Assembly (NCBI GenBank): GCA_002787535.1 | Contig: PCXB01000061.1 | Location: 1 to 56,443 of the forward strand | Length of the DNA: 56,443 bases | DNA from: Deltaproteobacteria bacterium CG11_big_fil_rev_8_21_14_0_20_45_16 | GTDB lineage: Bacteria; Bdellovibrionota; UBA2394 | Direction of reading: 5' to 3' | Part shown: positions 8,983-17,618 of the stretch, piece by piece | How the letters are laid out: the number at the start of each line of letters is the position of its first letter | Position numbering within the stretch: the stretch's first letter is position 1 | Notes under the pieces: generated by a model | The model's database searches: none | What the model was told of the DNA's origin: nothing | Seen by the model: the letters and a program-made list of their open reading frames with translations, nothing else | Program-made: the position numbers and the translations under genes

Positions 8983-9422
8983 TAGCCATCCCTTCCTATC
9001 GCCAAGACAGCATTGATCATTTCTTTTGCTGATCGAATCGCTGCGACGTTCGCCTCGTAAGAGCTACTAGTTTGCATAATGTCGGTAAGTTCATTGACAA
9101 CGTTTACATTGGGCATGGTGACATAGCCTGATTCGTCGGCATCAGGATGCGAAGGATCGTAAACCCGCTCACCAGGAGTTTGATCTTCGGCAATTTCTCT
9201 GACACTAACTCCAGAAACCTTCTTGTAAGCTCGATCTAATTTTTTCTCAAAACTCTCAGCCCCAACTTCTTGAAAGATAGGATCCTTGCGTTTATAGGGA
9301 CCAGACCCATCAGCGCTTTGAGTCGAATTGGCATTTGCCAAGTTCGACGATAAAACATTAAGACGTGTGCGCTGCGCCGAAAGACCCGAGGCTGAAATTT
9401 TAATTGATGTCAAAAGATCCAT
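8982..9422 (-). CDS. flgC: Flagellar basal-body rod protein FlgC
   Basis: FlgC is a proximal rod subunit secreted through the flagellar export system. The 146-residue product begins with the rod/hook family helix (SASGLSAQRTRLNVLSSNLA, then NANS). It has a GPYKRKDPIF segment and ends with the conserved C-terminal heptad helix containing SYEANVAAIRSAKEMINAVL. It follows flgB by 13 bases and is joined to fliE. Confidence 0.97.
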   Translation of the reverse strand: MDLLTSIKISASGLSAQRTRLNVLSSNLANANSTQSADGSGPYKRKDPIFQEVGAESFEKKLDRAYKKVSGVSVREIAEDQTPGERVYDPSHPDADESGYVTMPNVNVVNELTDIMQTSSSYEANVAAIRSAKEMINAVLAIGRDG

Positions 9423-9435
9423 AATCAGCCGCCTC

Positions 9436-9789
9436 CTATCCGATTACCCTTTTTATCATCGACATTTTTCTTTTTAAAAACTCGGCGCTCGCCGAATAAA
9501 TCATAGCGTTTTCAGTAAGCTCCGCCATTTGCTTATCTGCACTGACAGAATTTCCATCAAGCCGTGGGGCGATATCATCAACCGTTTCAGTCTTACCGAC
9601 CACGGCGTCAAGTCGAACATCTTGATGAGATTCAACGGCTTGCTGAAGCTTTTCCTCAAACGAAACTGCTTTAGGGCGATAACCTGGCGTATCGGCATTT
9701 GCGATATTTCCGGCAATCGCTGAATGGCGGTGAAGTCTGAGCGACATCGCTCTAGACAAAACCTGCATGCTAAAATCAATACCTTTCAT
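9436..9789 (-). CDS. flgB: Flagellar basal-body rod protein FlgB
   Basis: FlgB is the most membrane-proximal rod subunit. The 117-residue product has the family motif IAGNIANADTPGYRPKAVSF near residues 25-45 and a C-terminal helix (MIYSASAEFLKRKMSMIKRV). It is the first gene of the flagellar operon here. A GGGGAGAG site precedes the ATG, and a sigma-54-like promoter lies about 45 bases upstream, so transcription of the whole flgB-to-flgD unit probably starts here. Confidence 0.97.
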   Translation of the reverse strand: MKGIDFSMQVLSRAMSLRLHRHSAIAGNIANADTPGYRPKAVSFEEKLQQAVESHQDVRLDAVVGKTETVDDIAPRLDGNSVSADKQMAELTENAMIYSASAEFLKRKMSMIKRVIG

Positions 9790-9833
9790 TTCTCTCCCCT
9801 ATACCTTTCATCTAATTCGCCGTTGTCACTACT

Positions 9834-9849
9834 TGCAATTTTGTGACCA
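9834..9849 (-). promoter_or_regulatory. Sigma-54 type promoter (-24/-12) before flgB
   Basis: On the minus strand the bases read TGGTCACAAAATTGCA. This matches the sigma-54 consensus at the invariant GG and GC, spaced exactly as in TGGCACG-N4-TTGC, with both TTs of the -12 box. A transcript starting about 12 bases downstream would have a leader of about 33 bases before flgB. The adjacent NtrC-family activator gene supports this reading. The -24 box departs from consensus at two to three positions. Confidence 0.75.
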
Positions 9850-9886
9850 ATTCCGGAACCATTAAAACTCCACTGAGCGCCGCGTC

Positions 9887-11275
9887 TTACTCACCGCGTG
9901 ATTCAATCTTGCCGAGCTGCAATTGCCGAGATGGTTCAATCTCAACCCCCTCGTCACGATACTGCTTCAACTTATGACGTAGGGTTCTCAAACTCATGCC
10001 AAGCGCTTTGGCAGTGTGAGTGCGATTTCCGCCATGGTTGACCAAAGCTCGAAGAATAATATCTTTTTCCATTTCTCGAATCGTTTTGGCCTCGGCGTCA
10101 GGATCGGTCTCGACCCCGAAGCTCTGAATCTTTGGACGCGCGACGTTAGCACTGAGTTCAAAATTCTCTATATGGATAGTGCCCGCGTCACAAAGTATAG
10201 CCGCTCGTTCAATCGCGCGCTCAAGCTCCCTCACGTTTCCCGGCCACTCTTGTCGCAAAAGAAATGTCATAACTCCAGGAGCAAATTCAAGATGACGGCC
10301 CTGCGTCGCAGATTGTCTCGCTAAAAATTCATGAGACAACCTTTCTATATCCGATGGACGATCCTTCAAAGCAGGCAAAATAAATCTGACCCCGTAGAGT
10401 CTAAAGTAAAGATCTTCTCGAAACTGACCCTTTCGCACCAAATCCTCTAGGCTTCTATTTGTTGTCGCAATGATGCGTACATCGACTTTCTGAGGCCGCT
10501 TTCCCCCAATTCTATCAATTTCTCCCTCTTGAAGAACTCGAAGAAGTTTAGCTTGAAGCGCAGGTTCAAGCTCTCCGATTTCATCGAGGAGTAAGGTTCC
10601 TGTATGAGCTTGTTCAAATTTTCCAGAACGCCTTTCGACAGCGCCCGTAAAAGATCCCTTCTCAAAACCAAATAACTCGCTTTCCAAAAGTCCCGCGGGC
10701 AAAGCTGCACAGTTGATGGCCACCCAAGGCTTCTCCGCGCGTGTCGACCAATCGTGAATTTGTCGTGCCAACAACTCCTTCCCTGCCCCCGAAGGTCCTT
10801 CCACCAAAATCGGAACAGAGCTCATTGCAGCTTTTTTTGCCTTCTCTAGTAGGGCGACAATATTCTCGTCTTTCGAAACAACTGAAGGCTGCGGTTCCAC
10901 GGATTTCACCACCCGTGGCTTAATCAAAATGTTTTCAAGCTCCTCAAATCGAAACGGCTTGCAAAGATAGTTGTCAGCCCCCATCTGCATGGCCTGGACC
11001 GCGTGATTGACATTGCCATGACCGGTCATCATAACGACGGGAGTTTGTGGAGAGATTTTCTTGAGCTCCTTGAGAACATCGAATCCACTCAGGCCATTCA
11101 TCTTATAGTCGGTAATGACATAGGCCAAATCACTATGATTCTTGAGTTGATGAATTGCATCTTCACCTGAATTAGCGGTATCGACTTCAAATCCCATTTG
11201 CTTCAAAGAATAACTCAGGCCATTGCGAATATCCGCCTCATCATCCACAACCAAAATTCTATTGTTCAACGTCAT
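9887..11275 (-). CDS. NtrC-family sigma-54 dependent response regulator
   Basis: An enhancer-binding activator of 462 residues. The N-terminal receiver domain has the acidic pair D11/D12, phosphoacceptor D56 in VITDYKMNG and K106. The central AAA+ domain has Walker A GPSGAGKE (about 160-167), the sigma-54 contact loop GSFTGA (207-212, a common variant of GAFTGA) and Walker B LLLDEIGE (228-235). The C-terminus carries a Fis-type helix-turn-helix with NHGGNRTHTAKALGMSLRTL. GGAGGG precedes the ATG. Cotranscribed with the kinase 12 bases upstream and placed next to a flagellar operon with a sigma-54 promoter, it most likely acts as a FlgR/FleR-type flagellar regulator. Confidence 0.93.
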   Translation of the reverse strand: MTLNNRILVVDDEADIRNGLSYSLKQMGFEVDTANSGEDAIHQLKNHSDLAYVITDYKMNGLSGFDVLKELKKISPQTPVVMMTGHGNVNHAVQAMQMGADNYLCKPFRFEELENILIKPRVVKSVEPQPSVVSKDENIVALLEKAKKAAMSSVPILVEGPSGAGKELLARQIHDWSTRAEKPWVAINCAALPAGLLESELFGFEKGSFTGAVERRSGKFEQAHTGTLLLDEIGELEPALQAKLLRVLQEGEIDRIGGKRPQKVDVRIIATTNRSLEDLVRKGQFREDLYFRLYGVRFILPALKDRPSDIERLSHEFLARQSATQGRHLEFAPGVMTFLLRQEWPGNVRELERAIERAAILCDAGTIHIENFELSANVARPKIQSFGVETDPDAEAKTIREMEKDIILRALVNHGGNRTHTAKALGMSLRTLRHKLKQYRDEGVEIEPSRQLQLGKIESRGE

Positions 11276-11287
11276 CCCTCCGACTCC

Positions 11288-11989
11288 TTAAGCTTGCAAG
11301 ACTTGCTTTGGAACTTTTAAAGTAACAATCGTTCCTTGCCCCTGAACGGACTCCAAGGTCAGTGAGCCGCCATGAAGAGCCGCAATACTGCGACAAAAAG
11401 CTAAGCCCAGCCCGTTGCCACTAGCCTTAGTTGTAAAGAAAGGCGTACCAACCTTCGCCAAAGTATCTTTGTCCATCCCACAACCGCTGTCCCTAACTTC
11501 GATTTGTGCTTCGCTCTGACATTCTAGAATATTCACACGAAGACTTCCGCCTCGCTCCATGGATTGAATCGCATTGCTTACTAAATTAAGTAAAACCTGC
11601 TCTGTCAGCTCTCGGTCACACTCAACAATCGGCTGTCCCTCCCACTGAATATGCTCCGTAATGGAAATTCCGGACGCATTTAGCCAATAGCGAACAGAGC
11701 CAACAACCGCATTGAGAACGTCTTTTAAATTGACGGGCTCTACATCCAATTTGTAACGCTGGGAATAACCCTGAATTTTTTCTAGAAGCCTCTCAATACG
11801 ATCTACGCCTCTGGAGATATTATGGAGGGTTTCTGTAGAATTATTGCCCCTCAGTCCTGCGTCTATCTGCAATCGAATCGATTGTAGAGGATTTCGAATC
11901 TCATGCGCAAAAGTAGACGCCAATACCGAAATTCCGTATTCAGATTCACTGGTCTGTCCTGATTTATCAATTGAAGATTCGGATTCCAT
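11288..11989 (-). CDS. Cytoplasmic sensor histidine kinase
   Basis: A short kinase of 233 residues without membrane segments or a recognisable PAS sensor. The H-box is STFAHEIRNPLQS with H29, the N-box LNLVSNAIQS with N139, then the G1 box VRDSGCGMD and the G2 box GNGLGLAF. It resembles FlgS-type flagellar kinases that sense assembly state from the cytoplasm. Its ATG, preceded by GGAGG, lies 23 bases inside the end of the TPR gene, and the response regulator follows directly. It very likely phosphorylates that regulator; the signal is unknown, and the TPR partner is an obvious candidate for input. Confidence 0.93.
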   Translation of the reverse strand: MESESSIDKSGQTSESEYGISVLASTFAHEIRNPLQSIRLQIDAGLRGNNSTETLHNISRGVDRIERLLEKIQGYSQRYKLDVEPVNLKDVLNAVVGSVRYWLNASGISITEHIQWEGQPIVECDRELTEQVLLNLVSNAIQSMERGGSLRVNILECQSEAQIEVRDSGCGMDKDTLAKVGTPFFTTKASGNGLGLAFCRSIAALHGGSLTLESVQGQGTIVTLKVPKQVLQA

Positions 11990-14171
11990 TTTTTACCTCC
12001 ATCTCGACACTTTGAATATACGATTGAGCGGCCCGCATCCATGGGCTGTTGACATCATCCGACTTCACTAACTTAAAAGCTTCAATCGCTGACGGCCGAT
12101 CATTAAGCGAAAGATAGCATTCCCCCAAGCGATACAGAGCGTGGGAGTAAAATGGCTCTTCGTCAATTGACTCGCTCACTCTTTGATAAGCCTGAAGTGC
12201 CCGAACGTAGTCCTTCATCTCAAATAGTGTGTCGGCTACTCGATATCGAGCTACCTTGGTCAAATAGCGATCCTTTTCCGTAAACGGCAATTCCTTTAAT
12301 TTAATTTCACCCTCATCTTTATACAGAGCGATAAACTTTTCATAATAATCGATAGCTTTCAAGGGAAGCTTTGTCTCAGCATAGAGCTCCCCTAGGCGGA
12401 TCAGGACATGCCGGATCGACATAAGGTTCTGTAGCTTGAGCTCGGCTAATTCGAGAGCTGATTCGTAATGGTCTATCGACCGCCTCTGATTTTTTAATTG
12501 AAAATAAAGATCTCCCCATAGTTTTTCGTACAGATAGCGTTGAGTCGTCTTTGGATAGGCAAAGCTAAAACGACGCAATCTTTCGCTAGCTTTCTTAAGT
12601 TCGCCTTCCTCAATCAAAATCTCAACGAGCTTCAATAGAGCCTCCTGCCTCGCATCTGAATTTGATTCTATGTAAATAACTCGATTGAGGATTTCAACCG
12701 CCTTTTCAAGTAATGATAATCCTCGAGCCGCTTCGGATAGTTTAAGCAAAACTCTAATATCCTTAAATTCCAAGGAAACATCCTTTTCGTGAACAAGATA
12801 GGTCGTTAAAGCTGCTAAATAGTCTCCGGCTTCGTAATAATCCAATATTTCAAGCTCCAAGACTCGAACAAAATATTTGGCCGCCAATTCGTGATTTGGC
12901 GCTTCCGAAAACTCCTCTTTAAAATGCTCGAGCGCAGATTTCGCACGCGGAAAACTGGGTAAATCAAAATAATAAATCGCCTTCTTTATAATGGCCAAGG
13001 CTGTGAGATGTTCATTTTTGCTCAACTTTGCCAATTTATACGCCCCATCATACAGCGAGGGATTCATAGCTAGATCGATGGGCGATCCTGTCAAAAAGAA
13101 GGAATCAGCCAAACGAAGGTTCGCGAGGGCCTGAGCAAGTGGATCAATACCTGGCTTTGTCCGTATAAAATCATACAAGTGAATGGCGGCCTCCGCTTTG
13201 TCGCGTGCAAAGAAAGTATCCGCAAAGCGAATCCAAAGTAAGGGCGTCCAACGATGCTCGGGAAAGAGATTGGCAAGATTCTGAAAAACTTGAGAAGCCT
13301 CAGCGTGGTTACCAGTAAGATAAAGTGTTTCAGCGTAGTAAATTCGATCCAAGAATTTTTCGGTGGACCCAGCCTCCGTAAGCATCTTAAGAAAATTCAA
13401 AACGTCTGAATGGTAGCGTTCTAAATTCCGATACGTATCTAACGCATCACTATACTTGGCCTCTCGGAATAAAATATAAGCACGTCGAAAGGCCGCGTCC
13501 GTAGCCGCTCGGCTTCGCGCGTACTTCTTTACGACATAGGAGAATTCGGCCAATGCCTTCACAAATTGTTGATTCCGAAAGGCCTGCTCCCCCTTAAGTA
13601 GATAGAATTCTGAAGCATAACGATTGTTCGGCGACTCCTCAAGTGCTCGAACGGCGGTCTCTTCCACTTCTTGATATAAATGCAATTCTAATTTTATCAA
13701 GGCAACTTGATAAAGTGCGCGTGAAACGAATTCACTTTGCGGATAACTACGGATCGTAAGTTCATATTCCTCGAGTGGCAAATTTAAAGCGCGTTGATCG
13801 TTGAGCAATTGGGCCTGCAATAAATAGTCAGCCTTAAGAAACTCCACCCACTCCCGTAGAGGGCTCCCGCTGCGCTTCTTCTGAAACTCAACGAGTTTTA
13901 GGTAGATTTGAGAAGCCGACTCCATCTTTCTGATGTCGCGAATAACTTTTAGATCTTCTTCGGCCTTTAGCACCGAGGAGAGCTCCTCCTCCGTTCCATA
14001 GATAGGGCGTAGCTCAATTTCCGGTCGATCAATAATATCTCCAAGATTTACTTCCTTGATTTCGGAAAGCATACGGAGCCGCCGCTCATCCACTTGGACA
14101 GCCCAAAGCTGCATTGCATTCAAAAATAGCAGCCAAACAAACAGCATAGCCTGTAGAACTCGAACACTCAT
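11967..14171 (-). CDS. Secreted or anchored TPR-repeat protein
   Basis: About 734 residues. The start at 14171 gives an N-terminal hydrophobic segment (VLQAMLFVWLLFLNAMQLWA) that looks like a signal peptide or anchor; an earlier in-frame start exists but would overlap the upstream divergent gene region. Almost the whole protein is a run of TPR helices, for example ALYQVALIKLELHLYQEVEE, YASEFYLLKGEQAFRNQQF, ESALELAELKLQ and SHALYRLGECYLSLNDRPSA. It overlaps the histidine kinase by 23 bases and heads the kinase-regulator operon. A role as a scaffold feeding flagellar assembly state to the kinase is inference only. Confidence 0.82.
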   Translation of the reverse strand: MSVRVLQAMLFVWLLFLNAMQLWAVQVDERRLRMLSEIKEVNLGDIIDRPEIELRPIYGTEEELSSVLKAEEDLKVIRDIRKMESASQIYLKLVEFQKKRSGSPLREWVEFLKADYLLQAQLLNDQRALNLPLEEYELTIRSYPQSEFVSRALYQVALIKLELHLYQEVEETAVRALEESPNNRYASEFYLLKGEQAFRNQQFVKALAEFSYVVKKYARSRAATDAAFRRAYILFREAKYSDALDTYRNLERYHSDVLNFLKMLTEAGSTEKFLDRIYYAETLYLTGNHAEASQVFQNLANLFPEHRWTPLLWIRFADTFFARDKAEAAIHLYDFIRTKPGIDPLAQALANLRLADSFFLTGSPIDLAMNPSLYDGAYKLAKLSKNEHLTALAIIKKAIYYFDLPSFPRAKSALEHFKEEFSEAPNHELAAKYFVRVLELEILDYYEAGDYLAALTTYLVHEKDVSLEFKDIRVLLKLSEAARGLSLLEKAVEILNRVIYIESNSDARQEALLKLVEILIEEGELKKASERLRRFSFAYPKTTQRYLYEKLWGDLYFQLKNQRRSIDHYESALELAELKLQNLMSIRHVLIRLGELYAETKLPLKAIDYYEKFIALYKDEGEIKLKELPFTEKDRYLTKVARYRVADTLFEMKDYVRALQAYQRVSESIDEEPFYSHALYRLGECYLSLNDRPSAIEAFKLVKSDDVNSPWMRAAQSYIQSVEMEVKNGIRIFN

Positions 14172-14398
14172 CTCCGGCAACTTCCAGTAGCAAGCACAAT
14201 GCCAATCTAGGCAAAAAAGCACTCGGCAAAAACAGTCGCTGCATCGGCTACTTAGCGGTGTCGCCAAACAGCATTTTTACGTTGCGCCACTCCGAACTGA
14301 GCCAGATTATTGACGTCAAAGTGCCATCAACTCGACTGACGCAGGCTAATAGAGAAAGGATTTTACAGATCCCCCACTTGGCCCTAAATGAAAATGCT

Positions 14399-15175
14399 AT
14401 GAAAGAGTTTGACGATTTAGTGAGAATAATGAGTCGCCTTCGGAATGAATGCCCGTGGGACAAGGAACAAAGTCTCTCAAGCTTGAGAACCTTTCTTCTG
14501 GAAGAGGCCTATGAATGTCTGGATAGCCTACACACCTTAGAAAAGGAGGGGCCCGATAATTTGATTGAGGAATTAGGTGACCTCCTCCTTCAAATAGTTT
14601 TTCAGGCCGAGATCCTTTCAGAACAGTATGGACGAAACATGATCCAGAAAATTGTTTCAGGCCTGAATGAAAAGTTAATACGTCGACATCCGCACGTTTT
14701 CAAAAAAGAGAGCGATGATCCGCAGGATGCTGCAGGAGTTTTGAAAGCCTGGGATAAAATAAAGGAAAATGAAAAGCCTAAAAGTGAGAATCCCTTTGCA
14801 AGTATCCCTCAGTCTATGACGGCCCTTCAGAGAGCTTATAAGATTGGAAAGAAATCATCCAAAATTAATTTTGACTGGAGCAAGACGGACGACGTATGGA
14901 AGCAAGTTCTATCTGAGCTAAAAGAATTGGAGACAGCTTCAACTCAAGCCGAAAAAGAAGAAGAATTGGGCGATCTCTTCTTCAGCCTTGTTCAGTGGGC
15001 TCGCCATCAGGAAATGGATGCGGAGGTTGTGCTAAGTCGAGCCAACTTGAAATTTCTGAAAAGATTTGGGGAAATGCTTCGGATTTCAGATCTTTCAGCA
15101 TCTGATTTCTCGAAACTCGGAGTTGACGAGAAGGAAGAACTTTGGCGACGGGTAAAGAATGCCGAAAAGCAATAA
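14399..15175 (+). CDS. mazG: Nucleoside triphosphate pyrophosphohydrolase MazG
   Basis: MazG hydrolyses NTPs and dNTPs to monophosphates and pyrophosphate, cleansing the nucleotide pool. The start at 14399 (MKEFDDLVRIMSRLRN) matches the start of known MazG proteins, followed directly by ECPWDKEQSL. The N-terminal domain has EEAYECLDS and LIEELGDLLLQIVFQAEI; the second, catalytic domain has EEELGDLFFSLVQWARH. Length of about 258 residues is normal. A longer frame from 14258 has no family match. The end overlaps the next gene by 17 bases. Confidence 0.93.
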   Translation: MKEFDDLVRIMSRLRNECPWDKEQSLSSLRTFLLEEAYECLDSLHTLEKEGPDNLIEELGDLLLQIVFQAEILSEQYGRNMIQKIVSGLNEKLIRRHPHVFKKESDDPQDAAGVLKAWDKIKENEKPKSENPFASIPQSMTALQRAYKIGKKSSKINFDWSKTDDVWKQVLSELKELETASTQAEKEEELGDLFFSLVQWARHQEMDAEVVLSRANLKFLKRFGEMLRISDLSASDFSKLGVDEKEELWRRVKNAEKQ

Positions 15176-16004
15176 GATCAAAAATTTCTTGGAACATATT
15201 TACCATCGATATAATTCGATGCTTTTTTTGGAACAAGACCCCCTCTTTTTTGCGCACCAGTATCAAACACGGCAAGACAAAGAATTCGTAGCCTGGCTCA
15301 GCGCTTGCCTAGCATATGGTAATGTTCGTGCCATGATGAACACGATTCAAAAAATTTTAGACCGTCTCGGACCCTCGCCGACAAGCACACTTCGCGACAC
15401 ATCTGAAAAGAAAACTCAGGATCTCATCAGCGGCCTCTATTATCGATTCTATACAGAATCTGACATTGGCAATTTTTTGATAGCCTATCAAAGGACCATC
15501 AAAAGCTACGGATCGCTGGAGGAGAGTTTTTTATGTAAGATCAATGCGCGAGCGACTCATGTTGAGAAGTTAAGCCGCTGGAGAAGTTACTGGATTGACC
15601 AGACGACCAACCCATCTCGAGGTTACAAATTTTTCTTTCCCGATCCAGCAAAAGGAAGCGCCAAGCGCCTCCATATGTTTCTTCGATGGATGGTAAGAAA
15701 GGATAAGATTGATCTCGGTCTTTGGTCGACGATTCGCTCCAACGTATTGATCGCTCCACTTGATACTCATGTCTTTGAGTGGTCAAAATTCTTTGGATGG
15801 ACCAAAAGATCTCAGCCAGATAGACTCGCGGCAATGGAGACAACGAGGCATCTCCATATCTATTGCCCTAAAGATCCGTTACGCTATGATTTTGCACTCT
15901 GTCGGACCGGTGTGCTTAGAGAGAAAGCTCAACTCAAAAAACTGTTTAATTCTGGACACTTTGACGCCCCACTGCAGGATACTCGAATCAAGGTTATACT
16001 ATAA
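15159..16004 (+). CDS. TIGR02757 (DUF2400) family protein
   Basis: A 281-residue protein of the widespread but uncharacterised TIGR02757 family. Hallmarks seen are the N-terminal FLEHIYHRYN, the DKEFVAWLSACLAYGNVRAM block, a KRLHMFLRWMVRKDKIDLG segment and IAPLDTHVFEW. It has no signal peptide and is predicted cytoplasmic. The family shows a distant resemblance to helix-hairpin-helix DNA repair proteins, but no activity is established. It overlaps the mazG end by 17 bases, so the two genes are probably coexpressed. Confidence 0.88.
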   Translation: MPKSNKIKNFLEHIYHRYNSMLFLEQDPLFFAHQYQTRQDKEFVAWLSACLAYGNVRAMMNTIQKILDRLGPSPTSTLRDTSEKKTQDLISGLYYRFYTESDIGNFLIAYQRTIKSYGSLEESFLCKINARATHVEKLSRWRSYWIDQTTNPSRGYKFFFPDPAKGSAKRLHMFLRWMVRKDKIDLGLWSTIRSNVLIAPLDTHVFEWSKFFGWTKRSQPDRLAAMETTRHLHIYCPKDPLRYDFALCRTGVLREKAQLKKLFNSGHFDAPLQDTRIKVIL

Positions 16005-16006
16005 GA

Positions 16007-16240
16007 GTGAATCTATTATCCGCCATTTTTTCGGGCCGCATAGGCTTTAGCCGAGCTCTTCAAAGCCAAGCCTCCCATGCTGACCGCATCGCACGTGCCG
16101 GATATGACGAAGAGGCTCAAAACAAGCTTCCCGAAGATTTGGTCGGACTTAAGCTCGACACATTGGCCGCAAAAGCCAATCTGAACACCATTAGAGTTTC
16201 AGATGACATCGTGCGTGAGCTTATGAAAATCGGAAAATAA
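16007..16240 (+). CDS. Small hypothetical protein
   Basis: A 77-residue frame with a GTG start, two bases after the preceding stop. The first half is basic and helix-forming (FSGRIGFSRALQSQASHADRIA); the second half is mixed (LPEDLVGLKLDTLAAKANLN). No family is recognised. The close spacing and same direction as mazG and the TIGR02757 gene suggest it belongs to their operon. It ends six bases before the convergent gene. The evidence for a real gene is spacing and plausible composition only. Confidence 0.6.
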   Translation: MNLLSAIFSGRIGFSRALQSQASHADRIARAGYDEEAQNKLPEDLVGLKLDTLAAKANLNTIRVSDDIVRELMKIGK

Positions 16241-16246
16241 GCTCGC

Positions 16247-17032
16247 TTAAGGTTGTTGCTTTTGATTTTTACTGAGGTCTGCATCCATAATGGCGGCAAC
16301 TGGCGGCAATTGCTTTGGCAACTTAACTGAGATGGGTGCGGGAGAAGGAACGCTAAAGGTTGCTATGGCTGCAAATCCAGCGCCGCAAGCCGCTCCTATC
16401 GCCCCCGCCCGTAAAATGGGCTTCCAGGGTTTCGACGCTAAACCTTTTTTCCAAACCATCCAAAGCGCTCCAGCAATCACCCCTGCAGACGGGGCAGCCA
16501 CCCAGACTGTTGAACGCCAACTTTGATCCGCTCTCGCTCTTTTCTTGTTCACGCTCTTGATTACTTCATCAAACGTCTCAAAAAACTTATGATAACGATC
16601 TTCAAAGAAACCCTCGGGAGTCACCGCCACGTTTTCCGTACGCAATTCCAATATAAAGGTTTCGATTTTTTCTTGCGCTAAATCAACATTCGAAAATGAA
16701 CTTGTAATATAAACAATGATTTCCTCGGCATTATTCTTCAATTCATCTTCGCCCCACTGATTGTTTGGATGAAAAAACTTTCTAAGTTGATTTTGGACTT
16801 CGACCCATGCGCCGTCTTTGGGCTCCGTATCCGTCGCAAATGCCGATAAATCTTGGGCCAAAAGCGCCCCCGAGCCCAGTGCAAGCCAACAAGCAATAGC
16901 TAATTTAATGACATAGTAAGCGTTCAAACCAGTCGAAACATAGCCGCGAGATGGGACCTTCGCAAGCGATTTAGGCCCAGGAAATTGGCTCTTGTCACTT
17001 AAAATCAACTGACCTACGACTGACAAATGCAA
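16247..17032 (-). CDS. Hypothetical protein with signal peptide and Gly/Ala-rich membrane region
   Basis: Up to 261 residues; the true start is uncertain. An internal hydrophobic stretch (VIKLAIACWLALGSGALLAQ, about residues 41-60) looks like a signal peptide, so a start nearer 16920, perhaps a TTG, is likely; the long form would overlap the divergent pterin dehydratase gene. The middle is soluble and helical, and about residues 180-230 contain two hydrophobic segments rich in Ala and Gly (VWVAAPSAGVIAGALWMVW, AGAIGAACGAGFAAIATF). No family is recognised. It is probably an envelope protein. Confidence 0.65.
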   Translation of the reverse strand: MHLSVVGQLILSDKSQFPGPKSLAKVPSRGYVSTGLNAYYVIKLAIACWLALGSGALLAQDLSAFATDTEPKDGAWVEVQNQLRKFFHPNNQWGEDELKNNAEEIIVYITSSFSNVDLAQEKIETFILELRTENVAVTPEGFFEDRYHKFFETFDEVIKSVNKKRARADQSWRSTVWVAAPSAGVIAGALWMVWKKGLASKPWKPILRAGAIGAACGAGFAAIATFSVPSPAPISVKLPKQLPPVAAIMDADLSKNQKQQP

Positions 17033-17290
17033 GCAGCTTTACCTAAAAACTGGAATGTTTTGGAAAACCGCCTTTGTCGACGTTTTGAGTTTCTGAACTT
17101 TGTCGAGGCTTTTTCCTTCATGACTGCTGTCGCCTTAGAAGCTGAAAAAGCGAACCACCATCCTGATTGGCGAAATGTTTATAACACGCTAGAAATCTCA
17201 CTTTGTACCCATGATGCGGGCAACACAATCACGAACAAAGACTATGATTTGGCAAATAAAATTAATTCCATTTTGGACAAGAAAAATTAA
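17027..17290 (+). CDS. phhB: 4a-hydroxytetrahydrobiopterin dehydratase (PCD/DCoH family)
   Basis: An 87-residue pterin-4a-carbinolamine dehydratase-like protein. The diagnostic block KANHHPDWRNVYNTLEISL is followed by CTHDAGNTITNKDYDLA, containing the catalytic histidines (HHPD and the later His before DAG). Family members dehydrate 4a-hydroxytetrahydropterin during aromatic amino acid hydroxylation; many bacterial copies lack a hydroxylase neighbour, as here, so another pterin-related role is possible. Length is typical, and it overlaps the convergent DUF493 gene by four bases. Confidence 0.92.
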   Translation: MQAALPKNWNVLENRLCRRFEFLNFVEAFSFMTAVALEAEKANHHPDWRNVYNTLEISLCTHDAGNTITNKDYDLANKINSILDKKN

Positions 17291-17586
17291 AGAATTTTAA
17301 CGCAGTCTTCTATCTCTTCAGAAGCCAGCCAAAGCGAAATAATTTCATCCACATGGTCCGCCTGGAGTTCAAATGTAATAGAAATATAGGTCCCGTTACG
17401 ACTCTTTCCAAACTGAGTTCGCTTCATATTGGGAAATTTGACTTCCAAATCGGCAATGCTTTTTTCAAAAAGCTCTCCACTCTTGCCAATGACCTTATGA
17501 AGGTAGCGATGCGGCCAGTAGGGTATCTCATTTAGACGACGTCGAAGAGGCTCATACCTTAAATGTCTAATCTTTTCATTAGCCAC
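17287..17586 (-). CDS. DUF493 (YbeD-like) family protein
   Basis: A protein of about 99 residues of the YbeD/UPF0250 family, small ferredoxin-fold proteins of unknown regulatory role. Conserved features are the YLHKVIGKSGELFEKSI segment, KSRNGTYISITFELQA and the C-terminal EIISLWLASEEIEDCVKIL. The internal GTG at 17586 is chosen because GGAG sits five bases upstream and because it leaves room for divergent promoters before the phosphopantetheinyl transferase gene; a GTG at 17610 would add eight residues. Confidence 0.82.
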   Translation of the reverse strand: MANEKIRHLRYEPLRRRLNEIPYWPHRYLHKVIGKSGELFEKSIADLEVKFPNMKRTQFGKSRNGTYISITFELQADHVDEIISLWLASEEIEDCVKIL

Positions 17587-17618
17587 AATCACTCCATTAA
17601 TATTATACACTGGCCTTA

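Noticed and set aside
14310-14319. Palindrome TTGACGTCAA upstream of mazG
   Set aside because: Ten bases only, and no matching -10 box or repeat copy, so chance is likely.
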